Shown here in pieces: positions 46,868 through 55,212 of a stretch of DNA of 64,000 bases. The translations under genes were made by a program, and so were the position numbers. The notes under the pieces are model-generated. The model worked only from the letters and a program-made list of their open reading frames with translations. It was not told the origin of the DNA and ran no database searches. Each line of letters opens with the position of its first letter. The first letter of the stretch is position 1. The DNA is from Bacteroidales bacterium (GTDB lineage: Bacteria; Bacteroidota; Bacteroidia; Bacteroidales; FEN-979), in the NCBI GenBank assembly GCA_023229525.1, contig JALNZC010000002.1:62001-126000 (forward strand), written 5' to 3'.

Positions 46868-47066
46868 ATTCTTTTTTGTCCAGAAAGGCCTCGACCAGGA
46901 GGCTGGCCAAGTAATCAAGGGCGACCTCTTCCGGGACATGATTAGGGTTTGTGATACCCAAAGAGGGGTAGCGAACCAAGTCTTCACTGCAACGCGAAAG
47001 CTTGTCGTTACCCCTCTTTGGGTTCAGATATTTATTTGCTATTAAGCTTTCGCGTTGCTCTGCCAT
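46794..47066 (-). CDS. Small hypothetical protein upstream of recombinase 2
   Basis: A 90-residue frame from ATG 47066 whose 3' end overlaps the recombinase start by 74 nt in another frame. The C-terminal half (PNHVPEEVALDYLASLLVEAFLDKKEYE) looks like a genuine amphipathic helix. The first half is encoded by interleaved inverted repeats. Overlap and order suggest coupling with the recombinase. Function unknown. Confidence 0.55.
   Translation of the reverse strand: MAEQRESLIANKYLNPKRGNDKLSRCSEDLVRYPSLGITNPNHVPEEVALDYLASLLVEAFLDKKEYERKQLQQPKTGGNLRPSVDQRTG
46956..47058. repeat. Two interleaved 15-bp perfect inverted repeats
   Basis: Repeat A: acccaaagaggggta at 46956-46970 with its complement at 47009-47023. 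Repeat B: gcaacgcgaaagctt at 46989-47003 with its complement at 47044-47058. The A-B-A'-B' order means the two stems cannot form as simple nested hairpins. In the minus-strand RNA they would make a pseudoknot. They lie at the 5' end of the small gene before recombinase 2. Confidence 0.85.
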
Positions 47067-47109
47067 TATAACATTTAATAATTATTTTTCAAGTCTGAGT
47101 CAGGAGGAA

Positions 47110-47163
47110 TATGATAAGTTCACCTCTTGTAAAAATATTATACTCTTGTTTAGGAGCCAGATA
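47110..47163 (+). CDS. Possible 17-residue leader peptide with strong Shine-Dalgarno
   Basis: caggaggaat precedes an ATG at 47110 that opens a 17-codon frame (MISSPLVKILYSCLGAR) ending at TAA. A canonical AGGAGG is unusual in this phylum. It lies 74 nt before the VirD4-like gene. It may be a real micro-ORF or chance. Confidence 0.25.
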
Positions 47164-47237
47164 AGAGGGTAAAACTTGTTGATTTAGGTAATTTTTAGAC
47201 TCTATTTTTTGCGAATGATTTTTCCTATGCTCAGAAT

Positions 47238-48557
47238 ATGAGCATAGATAATCAAACCAGTTCAGACATCACCCCCATCGGCTTGACCAGTTGGCGGAAT
47301 GAGAACAAGCCATTTGGCATCAAAGACCAAGACCGTCTTGGTCATATTTACGTAATCGGAAAAACCGGCACCGGTAAAAGCACTCTCTTGGAAAACATGG
47401 CTATTTCTGACATTGCGAGAGGCAATGGTTTATGTCTGATTGATCCCCACGGGGATATTGCCAGCCATATTTTAAATTACATTCCGGAAAATCGAGTCAA
47501 GGATGTCCTTTACTTCAATCCCAATGATACCGAGTTTCCCATTGCCTTTAACCCAATTTTAGGTATTCATCCTAACCACCACCACTTAGTGGCTTCTGGA
47601 CTGATTTCCACCTTCAGAAAGATTTGGGCTGACTCCTGGGGCCCCAGAATGGAATACATCCTCAGATTTGCCTTACTTACCCTCTTAGAAAACCAGAATT
47701 GTAGTTTGCTCGACATTCAACGACTTTTGACTGACCAGACCTATCGCAATGGACTGTTGTCCCGCTCCAAGAGCCCTCATATTCTATCATTCTGGCATAA
47801 CGAATTTGAGAAATATTCGCCAACCCTTAAAACGGAAGCTATTGCCCCGATTTTAAATAAAACGGGGCTGTTTTTAGCCAGCACGCCTTTAAGACTCATT
47901 GTCGGACAAAAAATCCGTGGTTTTAATTTAACCGAAATAATGAATCAGGGTAAAATCCTGATTGCCAATCTCTCTAAAGGAGAATTGGGCGAAGATGTTT
48001 CATCGATATTGGGGAATATGCTGGTCACTAATATCCAATTGGCGGCTCTGTACCGGGCCAAACAACCAGAATTATCCCGGAAACCTTTTTATCTCTATGT
48101 TGACGAGATGCACTCCTTTGTTTCGATGTCTTTTGCTGATATTCTGGCTGAAGCCAGAAAATATCGACTGTCCATATTTTTGTCTCACCAATATATTGAT
48201 CAACTCCAGGAGAAGATCAGGGCGGCCATCTTTGGCAATGTCGGCACCATTATTTCTTTTCGCATTGGCGCTGAAGATGCCGAGGTACTGGCTAAGGAAT
48301 TCAAGCCAGTTTTTAATGACAACGATCTCATTAGCTTGCCCAAATACAATATGTATATCAAGTTAATGATTGATGGGACCAGCTCCCAGCCTTTTAGTGC
48401 AACCACAGTTCCTTTGGAAGAAGCGCGATATAATTTAAAGGGAAAAGTAATAGCTGTCTCCCAGATAAAATATGGAAAACCAAGGGGTGAGGTGGAAACA
48501 ACTATTATTGAGCGATATAAGGAAAGGCGAAGACCGGAAACGCCGAAACTTTTTTGA
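47238..48557 (+). CDS. VirD4/TraG-HerA-type DNA-transfer ATPase
   Basis: A 439-residue ATPase with Walker A GKTGTGKST (41-49), the following LCLIDPHGDIA, Walker B FYLYVDEMHSF and a sensor-like LSIFLSHQYIDQL segment. No N-terminal transmembrane anchor is present. The closest role is a type IV coupling protein or HerA-like DNA pump. It is paralogous to the ATPase core of the 1005-residue protein downstream. Confidence 0.87.
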   Translation: MSIDNQTSSDITPIGLTSWRNENKPFGIKDQDRLGHIYVIGKTGTGKSTLLENMAISDIARGNGLCLIDPHGDIASHILNYIPENRVKDVLYFNPNDTEFPIAFNPILGIHPNHHHLVASGLISTFRKIWADSWGPRMEYILRFALLTLLENQNCSLLDIQRLLTDQTYRNGLLSRSKSPHILSFWHNEFEKYSPTLKTEAIAPILNKTGLFLASTPLRLIVGQKIRGFNLTEIMNQGKILIANLSKGELGEDVSSILGNMLVTNIQLAALYRAKQPELSRKPFYLYVDEMHSFVSMSFADILAEARKYRLSIFLSHQYIDQLQEKIRAAIFGNVGTIISFRIGAEDAEVLAKEFKPVFNDNDLISLPKYNMYIKLMIDGTSSQPFSATTVPLEEARYNLKGKVIAVSQIKYGKPRGEVETTIIERYKERRRPETPKLF

Positions 48558-48612
48558 GGTGCTTACTTTAAATAAGTTTTTCGAAATATTCAAGATCAAT
48601 TTCTAACAGGAT

Positions 48613-48942
48613 TCAATCCCGAAGAATAATATGATTCAGGATCGTATTGCCTTCATTCTTAAAGCAATGTTTACCAATATCAGCATGGTTCCTATCGTGT
48701 TCACGAGTGACCTTTGGATAATAAATAGTTACAATATCTTCATTTCTCCACTGAAGCCTACTTATAGCATTGAACAAATCTGTAATAAAGTCTTGTGAAG
48801 CACGATAACAACCAAAATATGTTGATTGGTTTGATGGTTCTTTAGATAACCCCATACCAACTAGAATTTCTTCGAATCTATCAACAAATTCGGTTCTAGT
48901 TTCTGTATTAACAAAATTATAAGTTAAAACTATGTTTTTCAT
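48613..48942 (-). CDS. Hypothetical protein
   Basis: A 109-residue alpha/beta protein (MKNIVLTYNFVNTETRTEFVDRFEEIL start) with a possible ferredoxin-like fold. No family recognised. It is transcribed opposite to the neighbouring ATPase genes from its own TACTTTTG promoter element at 48985-48992. Confidence 0.6.
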   Translation of the reverse strand: MKNIVLTYNFVNTETRTEFVDRFEEILVGMGLSKEPSNQSTYFGCYRASQDFITDLFNAISRLQWRNEDIVTIYYPKVTREHDRNHADIGKHCFKNEGNTILNHIILRD

Positions 48943-48984
48943 AGGAAAATTGTTAAGTTTCTCAGTTTCCGATAATTTGACCTA

Positions 48985-48992
48985 CAAAAGTA
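48985..48992 (-). promoter_or_regulatory. -7 promoter element for the 109-residue hypothetical
   Basis: Minus strand TACTTTTG, 42 nt upstream of its ATG. Confidence 0.5.
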
Positions 48993-49354
48993 ATTAAAAA
49001 AAATACTCGATTGTTACACTGACTTTCTTTTTTCTTTCAACTATAACCAGTTATCTCCTGGATCAAACTTAGATAATGGTAGTCAATCAAATGAATGAGT
49101 AATTTCATAAATCTTTTTGAACAGACATGCGGCTAATATCCTTTATTCCAAGGGGTAGTTGTTTGTGACATCTAAACTGAAACAGGTATGGAGTCAAAAT
49201 CAGAAGAACAGGGCATCCTTGCTATATATGAATATCTTGGAGTGAGGACCAATGTTATTCCTTACAATTATTTTGTAATTTTGCCCTAGGGTTCTGTTCA
49301 ATGTGCTATAAATGAAGTTATTAATCTTTTTATAAACCTCTTATCCTTATCACT
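48993..49354. other. AT-rich intergenic region with a promoter and a possible micro-ORF
   Basis: Contains TAATTTTG at 49276-49283 (plus strand), 71 nt before the membrane-protein ATG. A 33-codon frame at 49188-49289 (MESKSEEQGILAIYEYLG start) overlaps this promoter and has no known relatives. Nothing else was recognised. Confidence 0.4.
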
Positions 49355-49885
49355 ATGCAGTACATTCTCGCCTTAATCGTCATTGTTGTACTCTACCTCT
49401 TATATCGGTCAAGAACCAAGAAGATGGATGAACCTGGGGCTCATTGGAATCATTTCTTCGCCGGTTTGCAGTTTTCTACTAACGAGTTCTATGCTCTGGT
49501 TGAGGAAAACATTAATACCCAAGCCATGCCGGGTGTTAAAATATCACGGGTAAATTTCTCGGAAGCCAGCATTCTCTCTGATAAACGGGAGTATTTACGG
49601 GTGGAGAGAAAAGATGACCTCTTTGATATTTGTGCTGCTCCCTTTGGTGCCGGATTCTTTGTCTCATATTGGCTCGGTGCCCCGTCCCACGTGGTAAAAA
49701 ACCTGGCCAAATCAATCCCGGTTGTAAATGCGGTTAGTGGTGGAGTTACCTATTTCAAAGTTGATACCGCCTGTATGTTTAGAGGTCTGGTGGTTAGTTG
49801 CATTACTTCCACCATTGACGAGATTACCACCTCTAAAGGCGTCCGAGGCTTATCAGAAGGTGAACGAATGGCCATGAATAAATGA
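49355..49885 (+). CDS. Single-pass membrane protein coupled to the large ATPase
   Basis: A 176-residue protein with an N-terminal transmembrane helix (YILALIVIVVLYLLY, residues 3-17) and a cytoplasmic domain (AGFFVSYWLGAPSHVV in the middle). No known family. Its stop overlaps the ATPase start by 4 nt (ATGA), so it is probably a membrane partner of that ATPase, supplying the anchor the ATPase lacks. Confidence 0.75.
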   Translation: MQYILALIVIVVLYLLYRSRTKKMDEPGAHWNHFFAGLQFSTNEFYALVEENINTQAMPGVKISRVNFSEASILSDKREYLRVERKDDLFDICAAPFGAGFFVSYWLGAPSHVVKNLAKSIPVVNAVSGGVTYFKVDTACMFRGLVVSCITSTIDEITTSKGVRGLSEGERMAMNK

Positions 49886-52800
49886 GCCGGGTCGAAGCTT
49901 TAACCCAACAATTTTATAATTGGGAAAGACGAGGCCGAGGCTGGGAAGTCTATTCCGATCCAGTTGATTTAGAGCCACCCTTACAGCCCTTTTATTACCA
50001 CTCCACGGCCAATGATATTCCAGAAACGCATTTTGATGATGGGTTACGGCCCACGTTGGTTTCTCGTTTTATTAAAGGAATAAAAAATATCCTTTCTCCC
50101 CAGGAACCTTTTTACTTAGAGCCTTTAGAAGAAAACGACTTTGAACCATCTTACTTTTCTGATGATGATGAGTCTCTAATTGCCTTGAGCGTATCATTAC
50201 CAAAAGATCAAAGGATCAAGGTCGATGAAATAGAGCATTTGCTAATCATGCTCTCCCTGGCCGACTATCCAATTAGTTTTGAGATTATTGCCAATTGCCA
50301 ATCAATTCGTATTCAGTTTGTCTGTCGAGAATCGGATGCGCTTGATGTTCAAAGTCAAATAAAAGCCTATTACCCTCTCAGTCATTTGGAGGAAAGCGAC
50401 CTGGACGATATTTTACCCGAAAATAAATCGGGCTACTTCCTGGATTTTGGTCTCAGAGAAGAGTTTATGCGACCCTTGGCCACAGCCAAGAGCTTTGATC
50501 TCGACCCCTATATTGGCTTATTTGGACTTCTCGAAAACCTAAGACATGATGAACAGGCGGTAATTCAAATTCTCTTCCAGGGGGCAAAGTACAGTTGGTC
50601 GGAAAGCATTTTGCGCTCGGTGATTGATAATGAAGGGGATTCGTTTTTTGTAAACGCCCCGGAAATGGTCAAACTAGCGGAAGACAAGGTGTCAGCCCCT
50701 TTATTTGGAGTGGTCATTCGAGTCCTGGGGCTTAATGATAGTGGCGATAGTGATTTAATGTATAAATTGTCTCAGACAATCAGACAGATAAGCAATTCAC
50801 CCTTTAATGAATTAATCCCACTTTCAACTTCTGGCTATAAGTCGGAGGATTTTGCTCTGGATATAATGCTTAGGCAATCCCATCGTTTGGGGATGCTTTT
50901 AAACAGCCATGAGTTAGCAAACCTGGTACACTTTCCTTCAGCATCAGTCGTCTCCCAGAAACTGAAGAGGGACTCCCGCAAAACTAAAGAGGCCCCTGGA
51001 ATATTCTTAGGGCACCCGCTCTTTCTAGGCCACAATTATCATCAAGGCCAGGAAAGGCGTGTTACCATTAGCCCGGAACAACGCCTTAAGCATATGCATG
51101 TTATTGGGGCGACCGGCACCGGTAAATCTACTTTACTACTGTCCACTATCATTCAAGATATAAAAAATGGTGAAGGCGTTGCAGTTATTGACCCACACGG
51201 TGATTTGATTGAAAGCATTTTACCATATATTAATCCCAGCCGACATCAGGACCTTATTCTACTTGATCCGGCTGATATTGATTTCCCGGTTGGGTTCAAC
51301 ATTTTAACGGCTCATTCCGAGATTGAAAAAGATATCCTGTCGAGCGACCTGGTAGCCGTTTTTAAAAGACTGTCCACCAGTTGGGGTGATCAGATGAATT
51401 CGGTTTTTGCCAACGCTATCCTGGCATTTCTGGAAAGTGAACAAGGGGGTACCTTAGTTGATTTAAGACGGTTTTTAATTGAAAAGGACTTCCGGGATGA
51501 GTTTTTGGAAACCGTCAGAGACCCTTCGATTGTCTACTACTGGAATAAGGAATTTCCCATCCTAAAAAGCAGTTCTATTGGCTCAATCCTGACCCGTCTT
51601 GATTCCTTTTTAAGGCCCAAGCTCATTCGGAACATGGTTATTCAAAAGAAAAGCCTTGATTTTGAAAGCATTATGGATACTAAAAAAATCTTGCTGGTCA
51701 AGCTGTCCCAGGGAATAATTGGGGCCGAAAACAGTTATCTCCTGGGGGCCTTTATTGTCTCCAAACTTCAGCAAGCCGCTATGGCTCGTCAAGCCAAAGC
51801 CAAGCAAGACCGGAGTAATTTCTATTTATACATTGACGAGTTCCAAAACTTCATTACCCCTTCCATGTCGGTCATCCTGTCCGGGGCTAGAAAATATCAC
51901 TTAGGTCTAATCTTGGCCCATCAAGACATGCAACAGCTGACTAAAAATGACACTGAATTGGCCAGTTCCGTGGTTGCTAATGCCGGAACACGTATTTGTT
52001 TTAGGGTGGGTGATACCGATGCTAAAAAATTTGAAGGCAATTTCTCCTATTTTGATGCCTATGATCTCCAAAATCTAGATACCGGTGAAGCCCTTATCCG
52101 GATTGAGCGACCCGAGAATGATTGCAATTTAAAAGTCATTCCATATAGAGAACTAGAGCCCAGCACCGCCAAAATGAACAGGGACTTAGTTATGGAGGTT
52201 TCACGGCGAACTTATGGTACTCCTAAAGAAGAGGTTGAAGCCTCTATGCGAGAAATGCATGGTTTATCGGAGCCACCAGTCAAAATTGTAGAAGCAACGG
52301 CAAGGTTAAGCAATTCTGAGTCAACCCAATCGGCAGACCAAAATGTGATTAAAGAAATTTCGATCACACCAACGATTAACTCTGAAGCCAAGAAACAAGA
52401 GACCCAACATAGATACTTACAGACTCTAATTAAAAAAATGGCTGAGTCACGAGGCTACAAAGCCACCATTGAAGAACCCACTCCCGATGGAACAGGTAGG
52501 GTAGATGTTGGTTTAGAGGGAAACGGCAAGCGAATAGCGGTCGAGATCAAGGATACGTCAAAGGACGACCAGGAACTACAAAATATTAGAAAATGTCTTA
52601 AAGCCGGATATGACCTGGTAATAGAGTGTTCCAGCGATCCGAAGGCAATTGAACGACTAAAGAAAAAAGTAGAGAGTGAATTTACTGAAAGTGAGAAGGC
52701 AAAAATTCAGGTTTTAGAACCAGAGGCTCTTTTCTTTTTTCTCGATTCAGAGATTGCCCGAGAAGCCTCAACTGAAACCAGAGTTAAAGGTTACCGAGTT

Positions 52801-52899
52801 AAAGTTGAATATGGCGCGATCTCCGAAAGCGAGGCTAACAGGATAAAAGAAACAATCGCTAAATCAGTAGTTTCCTCGTTGAAAAAGAAGCCAGACTGA
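49882..52899 (+). CDS. VirD4/HerA-type ATPase fused to a C-terminal PD-(D/E)XK nuclease-like domain
   Basis: A 1005-residue protein. An N-terminal ~370-residue region of unknown fold is followed by a DNA-pumping ATPase core: HVIGATGTGKST (Walker A 409-417), VIDPHGDLIESI, Walker B FYLYIDEFQNF and LILAHQDMQQL. A linker (~770-840) leads to a C-terminal domain with D875, E888 and K890 (GRVDVGLEG, then IAVEIKD), a PD-(D/E)XK/Mrr-like nuclease signature. With no relaxase in the element, this nuclease-pump fusion could process and move DNA, or act in defence. It is translationally coupled to the membrane protein upstream. Confidence 0.82.
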   Translation: MSRVEALTQQFYNWERRGRGWEVYSDPVDLEPPLQPFYYHSTANDIPETHFDDGLRPTLVSRFIKGIKNILSPQEPFYLEPLEENDFEPSYFSDDDESLIALSVSLPKDQRIKVDEIEHLLIMLSLADYPISFEIIANCQSIRIQFVCRESDALDVQSQIKAYYPLSHLEESDLDDILPENKSGYFLDFGLREEFMRPLATAKSFDLDPYIGLFGLLENLRHDEQAVIQILFQGAKYSWSESILRSVIDNEGDSFFVNAPEMVKLAEDKVSAPLFGVVIRVLGLNDSGDSDLMYKLSQTIRQISNSPFNELIPLSTSGYKSEDFALDIMLRQSHRLGMLLNSHELANLVHFPSASVVSQKLKRDSRKTKEAPGIFLGHPLFLGHNYHQGQERRVTISPEQRLKHMHVIGATGTGKSTLLLSTIIQDIKNGEGVAVIDPHGDLIESILPYINPSRHQDLILLDPADIDFPVGFNILTAHSEIEKDILSSDLVAVFKRLSTSWGDQMNSVFANAILAFLESEQGGTLVDLRRFLIEKDFRDEFLETVRDPSIVYYWNKEFPILKSSSIGSILTRLDSFLRPKLIRNMVIQKKSLDFESIMDTKKILLVKLSQGIIGAENSYLLGAFIVSKLQQAAMARQAKAKQDRSNFYLYIDEFQNFITPSMSVILSGARKYHLGLILAHQDMQQLTKNDTELASSVVANAGTRICFRVGDTDAKKFEGNFSYFDAYDLQNLDTGEALIRIERPENDCNLKVIPYRELEPSTAKMNRDLVMEVSRRTYGTPKEEVEASMREMHGLSEPPVKIVEATARLSNSESTQSADQNVIKEISITPTINSEAKKQETQHRYLQTLIKKMAESRGYKATIEEPTPDGTGRVDVGLEGNGKRIAVEIKDTSKDDQELQNIRKCLKAGYDLVIECSSDPKAIERLKKKVESEFTESEKAKIQVLEPEALFFFLDSEIAREASTETRVKGYRVKVEYGAISESEANRIKETIAKSVVSSLKKKPD

Positions 52900-52991
52900 A
52901 TACGGCGATTCGATTTTATAATTTAATATTCTCTATCCAAGATGACTTTGGGATACAGCTTAACAAGTTGGTCCATATTAATTATTAAGGA

Positions 52992-53210
52992 TCAACTAAC
53001 TAGATTTGAGAATGCTAAGCTTCGTTGTAATGTCTTTTGTATAACGGTCGTAAGCAAATTGGAAATCAGGGTGTAATAGATTTGAACTTTCATGGCTTTT
53101 TCATTGTCTCCTTGAAAATATTTCAGTGGAAAATTCTGCATAAAATGTTTACAAAGTAGCTCTGTCTGCCAGCGTAATTCATATGGGGCAGCATTAAGTC
53201 CGGACGGATG
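52992..53210 (-). pseudogene. IS4-family transposase C-terminal remnant
   Basis: The minus strand encodes a stretch beginning ELRWQTELLCKHFMQNFPLKYF and continuing ENAMKVQIYYTLISNLL-like residues to a TGA at 52992-52994. This is the Y-(2)-R-(3)-E-(6)-K type region of IS4 DDE transposases. Upstream codons are lost, so only the last ~65 residues remain. Confidence 0.75.
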
Positions 53211-53265
53211 TCAAATAAGTTGGTAAAAAATTTAAACTTTTTTAGAACCTGTGTGATAAATTTCT

Positions 53266-53820
53266 TTACCAATGAATAATTGCTCCACCATCTATTTCTC
53301 CTAATTCAGGATTTAGATACATTCGAATTTCCTTAAGAATTTCTTTATAATGTTTATGACCTTCAGCATTTGTTAATGTTCTTGAAAAATCATGGAAAAT
53401 ATCTTTAGGAAGCCATAAGGCACATTCATAACTGTAACGATTCATCTTTGCAAAATCATCAGGTTGAAGATCCCTATGTGAAGGACCTGGAGCTGTTTGC
53501 ATCCATAAAGTGATAAGTTCGGCAACAACTTGTGATTTTTCTTTAACCTCAATACTATGGTCAATTTTCTTTAATACTTTTTCGTTTTCGTACACAAATT
53601 TTGTAACAATCTTGTCATTTTCTAGTTCAACTTTTTTCAAAGCTTGTTCATTTTGCATTTCTATTCGCTTAACAATTGCCTGGTTTTGATTGAAGATTTC
53701 TAAAAGCTTTACCAGTTCTTGTCCAATATGTTTTGTAATTTTTAAATGTAGAAGGTAAGTAACTCCACTGGCAATTAAAAAGCTACTAATTCCTGTCCAT
53801 GTCAATGTTAATGCATCCAT
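53266..53820 (-). CDS. Membrane-anchored coiled-coil protein, unknown function
   Basis: 184 residues: an N-terminal transmembrane helix (WTGISSFLIASGVTYLLHL), a coiled coil at ~30-95 with heptad-spaced Leu/Ile/Val and many Glu/Lys, and a C-terminal globular part (YECALWLPKDIFHDFSRTL). No family recognised. It stands between transposase remnants in an AT-rich area. Confidence 0.65.
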   Translation of the reverse strand: MDALTLTWTGISSFLIASGVTYLLHLKITKHIGQELVKLLEIFNQNQAIVKRIEMQNEQALKKVELENDKIVTKFVYENEKVLKKIDHSIEVKEKSQVVAELITLWMQTAPGPSHRDLQPDDFAKMNRYSYECALWLPKDIFHDFSRTLTNAEGHKHYKEILKEIRMYLNPELGEIDGGAIIHW

Positions 53821-53978
53821 AACTAATGGTTTTTGTGTTTATTAAATATTTTGTTCAAAGTTATATGAAATCTTCGGGTTGACAAACAGACAAATAAAAA
53901 TCCAGTATGTGACTCAAAAGGTTTCCGTGCTCGTGGCACGATCTTAACTTAGCATAAATATTCATTAAAACGCTAGTT

Positions 53979-54435
53979 ATGAAATATGTATGTGGACTGA
54001 AGGTGCACAAAGATATCATACTTTTTGCTGTCTACGATGGAAAGAAGTATGATTTTGTTAAGGAATACATCACCATAACAAATTCAATATGAGCGATGGG
54101 CGATGGATAACATGAAATAGGTGTAACTCAGATTGTAGTGGAAAGTACAGGAATTTAATGGATTCCAATCTGGAATATTTTGGAAGAGATGGGTTTAGAC
54201 TGCTTCTGTTTAACCCGTTTCTGATAAAACAAATGTCGATAAGAAAGAGTGAAACAAATGATGTACAATGGATTGCCTCACATTTATCCAAAGGAATACT
54301 GCAAGGAAGTTTGTTCCCCAACTATTAGATATGGGGGTTGCGAACTTACAGAAGAAAGTACGTTGAATTGCGGTAGCGGCAGAACCGAGTACTTCAAACT
54401 AGGGAACGGACTTTGGAGATGTTTAACATTATCAA
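53979..54435 (+). pseudogene. IS110-family transposase remnant
   Basis: A decayed IS110 gene. It starts MKYVCGLKVHKDIILF (the DEDD first Asp is Lys), then in other frames IVVESTGI-stop-WIPIWNILEEMG, FNPFLIKQM, VQWIASHLSKG and LRTYRRKYVELR. At least two frameshifts and an internal stop (TAA after ESTGI) make it inactive. Confidence 0.8.
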
Positions 54436-54607
54436 GCATTTTTCTTCTCTTTTAGACTATTTTTTATAATCTTTTAGAATTGTTATTATATTTACATTCC
54501 TAATCTTAATGTAAATAGGTATTAGAAGATTTATTTGTTCAAGCCAAAATATAAGTACAAGGTAAAACAAAAATAATATGTATTGATTAACTTTAAAAGT
54601 TACAACT
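54436..54607. other. AT-rich gap before ridA
   Basis: No gene-like frame or clear promoter recognised in this short gap. Confidence 0.4.
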
Positions 54608-54985
54608 ATGAAAAAAATAGTTTTAACAGACAAGGCGCCAATGCCAATTGGACCTTTTAGTCAAGGAATAGTCAGCAATGGATTTCTTTTTATTTCAGGC
54701 CAGCTTCCTATTGTTCCTGAGGGAAAAACAATTGTTATGGGTAATATTTCAGTTCAGACAGAGAGAGTTTTGGAGAATATTGTTGCCATTCTCGAAGCGA
54801 GTGGTTACGCTTTGAAAAATGTTGTAAAGACGACCTGTCTTCTTCGTAATCTGGATGATTTTAATGCAATGAATGAAGTATACGCAAGATACTTTAACGA
54901 TGATCCTCCATGTCGAGTTACTTATCAGGTTGCAAAATTACCTCTTGATGCTTTAATTGAGATTGATGCAATTGCAGTTGGGTAA
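54608..54985 (+). CDS. ridA: RidA family (YjgF/UK114) enamine/imine deaminase
   Basis: A 125-residue RidA protein: APMPIGPFSQGI, FISGQLP, TERVLENIVAILEASG, KTTCLLRNLDDF, YFNDDPPCRVTYQVAKLP with the catalytic Arg in PCRVT, and ending in IEIDAIAVG. RidA hydrolyses reactive 2-aminoacrylate-type intermediates. As cargo on the element it is an orphan metabolic gene in AT-rich DNA; its link to neighbours is unclear. Confidence 0.93.
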   Translation: MKKIVLTDKAPMPIGPFSQGIVSNGFLFISGQLPIVPEGKTIVMGNISVQTERVLENIVAILEASGYALKNVVKTTCLLRNLDDFNAMNEVYARYFNDDPPCRVTYQVAKLPLDALIEIDAIAVG

Positions 54986-55212
54986 ATTAATTACAGATAT
55001 AAACAATTGTTTTATTGAAGGTGAACCTTGGAATGGATAGATTTTGAATTGTTTTTGTTTCAATACATTGCATTTAAAATGAAAAGAATTGAAGGTCTTG
55101 AATGTGAAATATAGACATATATTTAGATAAAACAGACAATTCCAACATAATAGTTGGAATAAACTAATGCATTTATTTTTTTGTGAAACGTGAATATTAA
55201 AATTAATTTGCT

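Noticed and set aside
46868..46987. 40-residue extension of recombinase 2
   Set aside because: Residues before MNANNYNN are not recombinase-like and overlap the frame of the small upstream gene.
53979..54435. Functional IS110 element
   Set aside because: Frameshifts, an internal stop and loss of the first catalytic Asp show decay.
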